Source of the DNA: Wenzhouxiangella sediminis
GTDB lineage: Bacteria; Pseudomonadota; Gammaproteobacteria; Xanthomonadales; Wenzhouxiangellaceae
Direction of reading: 5' to 3'
Length of the DNA: 64,000 nucleotides
NCBI RefSeq assembly: GCF_003410055.1
Contig: NZ_QUZK01000022.1
Coordinates: 62,001 to 126,000 of the forward strand
Both the position numbers and the translations under genes were made by a program. The notes beneath the pieces are model-generated. The model worked only from the letters and a program-made list of their open reading frames with translations. It ran no database searches and was not told the DNA's origin. Positions 58,868 to 64,000 of the stretch are shown here, one piece after another. Each line of letters starts with the position of its first letter. The stretch's first letter is position 1.

Positions 58868-59662
58868 ATGACTGACCTACTCAAACTCGACATCGATAAC
58901 CGCGGCGTTGCCACGGTGACGCTGAACCGGCCCGAAGTGCACAACGCCTTCAACGCCGAACTGGTGGCCGAGCTGTCGGCGACCTTCGATAAGGTCGCCG
59001 CCGAAGGCGCGCGGGCGATGATCCTCACCGGCGAGGGCCACAGTTTCTCCGCCGGCGCGGATCTCAACTGGATGCGCTCGATGGCCGAAGGCTCGGAAGC
59101 AGAGAACCGCGACGACGCCAAACGCCTGGCGGCCATGCTGCGCAAGCTCGACCAGCTGCCCTGCCCCACCGTCGCGCGGGTCAACGGCCATGCCTTCGGC
59201 GGCGGCGTGGGCCTGATCGCCTGCTGCGACCTGGCCGTAGCGCTGGAGACGGCGAAGTTCGGCCTGACCGAAGTGCGCCTGGGGCTGGCGCCGGCGACCA
59301 TCGCGCCCTTCGTGATCCCGCGCATCGGCGTCAACAACGCGCGGCACTACATGCTCACCGGCGAGCGCATCGACGCCGAACGCGCCGTGCGCATCGGCCT
59401 GGTCAGCGACACCGTGCCGACCGGCCAGCTCGACGGCCACGTCGACGACCTGATCAAGCTCCTGCTGGCCGGCGGCCCGCATGCCCAGGCCCACTGCAAG
59501 GAACTCATCCACACCATCGCCAGCGGCCGGCACGACGAGGCCGAAACCGACCGCCGCACCTCCGAGCTGATCGCCGCCCTGCGGGTCTCCCGCGAAGGCC
59601 AGGAAGGCCTGAACGCGTTTCTCGAAAAGCGCAAGCCCTCCTGGGTTGCGGGCGATTCCTGA
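58868..59662 (+). CDS. liuC: Methylglutaconyl-CoA hydratase (enoyl-CoA hydratase family)
   Basis: A 264-residue crotonase-fold enzyme: TLNRPEVHNAFN, the oxyanion-hole stretch SFSAGADLNWM and the second site HAFGGGVGLIACCD. Its position between liuB and liuD indicates the LiuC step (methylglutaconyl-CoA to HMG-CoA) rather than fatty acid oxidation. Both flanks carry family B repeats. Confidence 0.9.
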   Translation: MTDLLKLDIDNRGVATVTLNRPEVHNAFNAELVAELSATFDKVAAEGARAMILTGEGHSFSAGADLNWMRSMAEGSEAENRDDAKRLAAMLRKLDQLPCPTVARVNGHAFGGGVGLIACCDLAVALETAKFGLTEVRLGLAPATIAPFVIPRIGVNNARHYMLTGERIDAERAVRIGLVSDTVPTGQLDGHVDDLIKLLLAGGPHAQAHCKELIHTIASGRHDEAETDRRTSELIAALRVSREGQEGLNAFLEKRKPSWVAGDS

Positions 59663-59672
59663 GAAACCTTAT

Positions 59673-59818
59673 TTGTCCACAGATGAACACAGATAAACAC
59701 AGATTGAAAACAAGAGGCGCGCCCAGAAGACTGACATCGGTCGCTATTGCCCTGGCGGGTCAAGGTAAGCACGAAAACAATTTTTTATCTGTGTTCATCT
59801 GTGTTCATCTGTGGACAA
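59673..59818. repeat. Family B inverted-arm repeat (ACAGATGAAC words), copy 2
   Basis: The left arm at 59673-59705 (TTGTCCACAGATGAACACAG, continuing ATAAACACAGATT) is nearly identical to copy 1. The right arm at 59783-59818 is its complement. The 77-bp spacer shows no evident similarity to that of copy 1. It fills the liuC-liuD gap. Confidence 0.9.
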
Positions 59819-59837
59819 TTTTTTCTTTTAGAGAGCC

Positions 59838-61811
59838 ATGTTCAAGACTGTCCTGATTGCCAATAGAGGCGAGATCGCCTGCCGCATCATCGCCACCTGC
59901 CGCCACCTGGGCGTGGAGACGGTGGCCGTCTATTCCGACGCCGACGCCAATGCGCGGCACGTCCGCCTGGCGGACCGGGCCGTGCATATCGGCGCCGCGC
60001 CGGCGCGCGAGTCCTACCTGGACATCGAACGCATCATCGCTGCGGCGAAGCAAACGGATGCGCAGGCCATCCATCCCGGCTACGGATTCCTGGCCGAGAA
60101 CGCCGATTTCGCGCGCGCCTTGCGCGACGCCGGCCTGACCCTGATCGGCCCCTCGCCCGAGACCATGGACCTGATGGGCTCCAAGGCGGCGGCCAAGGCG
60201 AAAATGGAAGCCGCCGACGTGCCGCTGATTCCCGGCTACCACGGCGACGACCAGGCCGACGACACGCTCATGTCCGAAGCCGAGCGCGTCGGCTTCCCGC
60301 TGATGCTCAAGGCCGCGGCCGGCGGCGGCGGCAAGGGCATGCGCGTGGTTCACTCGAAGGATGATTTCGCCGAGGCGCTCAAGGCCGCCCGACGCGAAGC
60401 CTCCGGCGCCTTCGGCGACGACCGCATGATCCTCGAGCGCTACCTGCCCACGCCAAGGCATATCGAGGCGCAGGTCTTCGCCGACACCCACGGCAACACC
60501 GTGCACCTGTTCGAACGCGACTGCTCCAGTCAGCGGCGCCACCAGAAGATCATCGAGGAAGCGCCGGCGGCCCATCTCGACGAGGACGTGCGCCAGCGCC
60601 TGCTCGCGGCCGCCGTGCGCGCGGCCGAGGCGGTCGACTACGTCGGCGCCGGCACCGTGGAGTTCCTGGTCGACGGCGATGAATTCTTCTTCCTGGAGAT
60701 GAACACCCGCCTGCAGGTCGAGCACCCGGTCACCGAATCGATCACCGGGCTCGACCTGGTCGAATGGCAACTGCGCGTCGCCTCCGGCGAAAAGCTGCCG
60801 CTTTCCCAGGACGAGATCCGCCTGGACGGTCACGCCATGGAGGCGCGCATCTACGCCGAAGACCCCGACCAGGGCTTCGTGCCCTCGACCGGTCGCATCG
60901 ACGCGCTGGTGCTGCCCGAGTCGGGCTGGGTCCGAATCGATTCGGGCGTGGACGCCGGCGACGAAGTGAGCATGCACTACGACCCGATGATCGCCAAGCT
61001 CGTCGTCCACGACAGCACGCGAGAAGCCTGCCTGGCGCGCCTCAACCAGGCGCTGGCGGCCAGCTTCGTGGCCGGCCCGACCACCAACCTGGGATTCCTG
61101 CAGGCCCTGGCCGGCTCGGAGGTCTTCTCGGATGCGGCCATCGACACGGGGCTGCTCGACCGCGACCTGCCGTCGATCCTGGATGCCGGCGAAGTACCGG
61201 TCGAAGTGCTCGCGGCGGCCGCCGGTCGCTGGTTGCTGGCCCAGGAGACCGAGGCCACGGGCCGCACACCCTGGGACAGCTGCGACAGCTGGCGCCTGGG
61301 CGAACCGGCCACGCGCACGCTCGATATCGAATCGGCCGGCCGGCGCGTCACCGTCGAAGCGACCGGCTTCGGCGGCGACTACACGCTCCGGATGGAAGAC
61401 GACGCCCACCCCGTTCGGATGAAACAACTGGCCGAAAGCGAGTTCAGCCTGACGCTCGACGGCCAGGGTCGCCGGCTCCAGGTCCACCTGGCGGGCGAGC
61501 ACGCGCTGGAAGTCTGCCTCGACAACCGGCGCTGGCCGGTGAGCCGTCATGCCCGGTTCGAGGCCGCCGTCGAGGGCGGGGCCGGGGATGGCCGACTACT
61601 GGCCCCGATGCCGGGCAAGATCCTCGAAATCCGCGCCGAAGCCGGTCAGTCGGTCTCCGAGGGCGAGACGCTGCTGATCATGGAGGCGATGAAGATGGAG
61701 CTGGCCATCAAGGCGCCCATGGACGGCGAGGTGTCGGAGATTGCCGTAAGCGCCGAGGATGTGGTGGAAGCCGACACGCTCCTGCTCGCGATGGAGCCGG
61801 CCACAGATTAG
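59838..61811 (+). CDS. liuD: Methylcrotonyl-CoA carboxylase biotin-containing (alpha) subunit
   Basis: A 657-residue biotin carboxylase with carrier domain. The biotin-carboxylase part has the N-terminal NRGEIACRI, the ATP-grasp loop KAAAGGGGKGMR, ERDCSSQRRHQK and EMNTRLQVEHPVTE. The C-terminal biotinyl domain carries EAMKMEL with the biotinylated lysine. It supplies carboxybiotin to LiuB. The gene closes the liu cluster, 80 bp before tex. Confidence 0.95.
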   Translation: MFKTVLIANRGEIACRIIATCRHLGVETVAVYSDADANARHVRLADRAVHIGAAPARESYLDIERIIAAAKQTDAQAIHPGYGFLAENADFARALRDAGLTLIGPSPETMDLMGSKAAAKAKMEAADVPLIPGYHGDDQADDTLMSEAERVGFPLMLKAAAGGGGKGMRVVHSKDDFAEALKAARREASGAFGDDRMILERYLPTPRHIEAQVFADTHGNTVHLFERDCSSQRRHQKIIEEAPAAHLDEDVRQRLLAAAVRAAEAVDYVGAGTVEFLVDGDEFFFLEMNTRLQVEHPVTESITGLDLVEWQLRVASGEKLPLSQDEIRLDGHAMEARIYAEDPDQGFVPSTGRIDALVLPESGWVRIDSGVDAGDEVSMHYDPMIAKLVVHDSTREACLARLNQALAASFVAGPTTNLGFLQALAGSEVFSDAAIDTGLLDRDLPSILDAGEVPVEVLAAAAGRWLLAQETEATGRTPWDSCDSWRLGEPATRTLDIESAGRRVTVEATGFGGDYTLRMEDDAHPVRMKQLAESEFSLTLDGQGRRLQVHLAGEHALEVCLDNRRWPVSRHARFEAAVEGGAGDGRLLAPMPGKILEIRAEAGQSVSEGETLLIMEAMKMELAIKAPMDGEVSEIAVSAEDVVEADTLLLAMEPATD

Positions 61812-61891
61812 GGCAATGTCAAGATGGTCGGAGTCCGGCGGTTCGCGGATAATCGCTCGCTTCACTTCGCAGCATCCTTGAACGATTGCCC

Positions 61892-64000
<2,109 letters not shown>

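Overview
The window is a GC-rich, gene-dense stretch of a gammaproteobacterial chromosome. The evidence for this is the rpsO-pnp pair, the hda / CDP-alcohol phosphatidyltransferase / DUF2066 and purM-purN-DUF3108 blocks, a KDO kinase with a heptosyltransferase, and the AmgK-MurU cell-wall recycling pair. The SUF operon with an Rrf2-type regulator, the leucine-catabolism genes and the many exported peptidases suit a Xanthomonadales/Wenzhouxiangella-like lineage, but the genus is inference only.

Layout. 0-9.3 kb: initiator tRNA, a glycosyltransferase/DedA pair, an S9 peptidase, an SDR, a membrane protein, an exported beta-helix protein and a PAS-GAF-GGDEF diguanylate cyclase. 9.3-13.2 kb: an accessory island with an IS481-family remnant, an AT-richer small membrane protein gene and a decayed Rhs/YD-repeat gene ending in a cysteine-rich tip. 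13.2-19.0 kb: the SUF operon in the order sufR-sufB-sufC-sufD-sufS-sufU on the minus strand. 19.2-22.7 kb: an unusual glycosyltransferase-like protein with amgK and murU, all overlapping. 22.7-28 kb: alkaline phosphatase, a large lipoprotein and asparagine synthetase. 27.9-35.1 kb: two conserved housekeeping blocks with an OPT transporter pair between them. 35-46 kb: M48 lipoprotein protease, transporters, a hydrolase, a Lon-family protein that has lost its catalytic residues, LPS-core genes and an OmpA protein with Ig-like repeats. 46.4-49 kb: pnp and rpsO. 49.2-56.9 kb: a six-gene metal-type RND efflux operon headed by a BlaI repressor and an M56 sensor protease. 57-61.8 kb: liuB, liuC and liuD. 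The window ends inside tex.

How genes work together. SufR probably controls SufBCD/SufS/SufU, which build Fe-S clusters. AmgK and MurU return MurNAc to UDP-MurNAc. KdkA and the GT9 enzyme act on the LPS core. LiuB, LiuC and LiuD carry out the methylcrotonyl-CoA carboxylase and methylglutaconyl-CoA hydratase steps. BlaI/M56 plausibly gate the tripartite pump and its histidine-rich lipoprotein.

Most noteworthy: (i) three families of intergenic elements made of short tandem words in inverted arms, repeatedly placed inside operons; (ii) the Lon-like protein with Walker A Lys and both protease dyad residues replaced; (iii) the BlaI/M56-headed metal efflux operon; (iv) the Rhs tip with 15 cysteines in 100 residues and a membrane-anchored candidate partner; (v) SufU lacking its third cysteine. 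No CRISPR array, integrase or intact prophage was seen.
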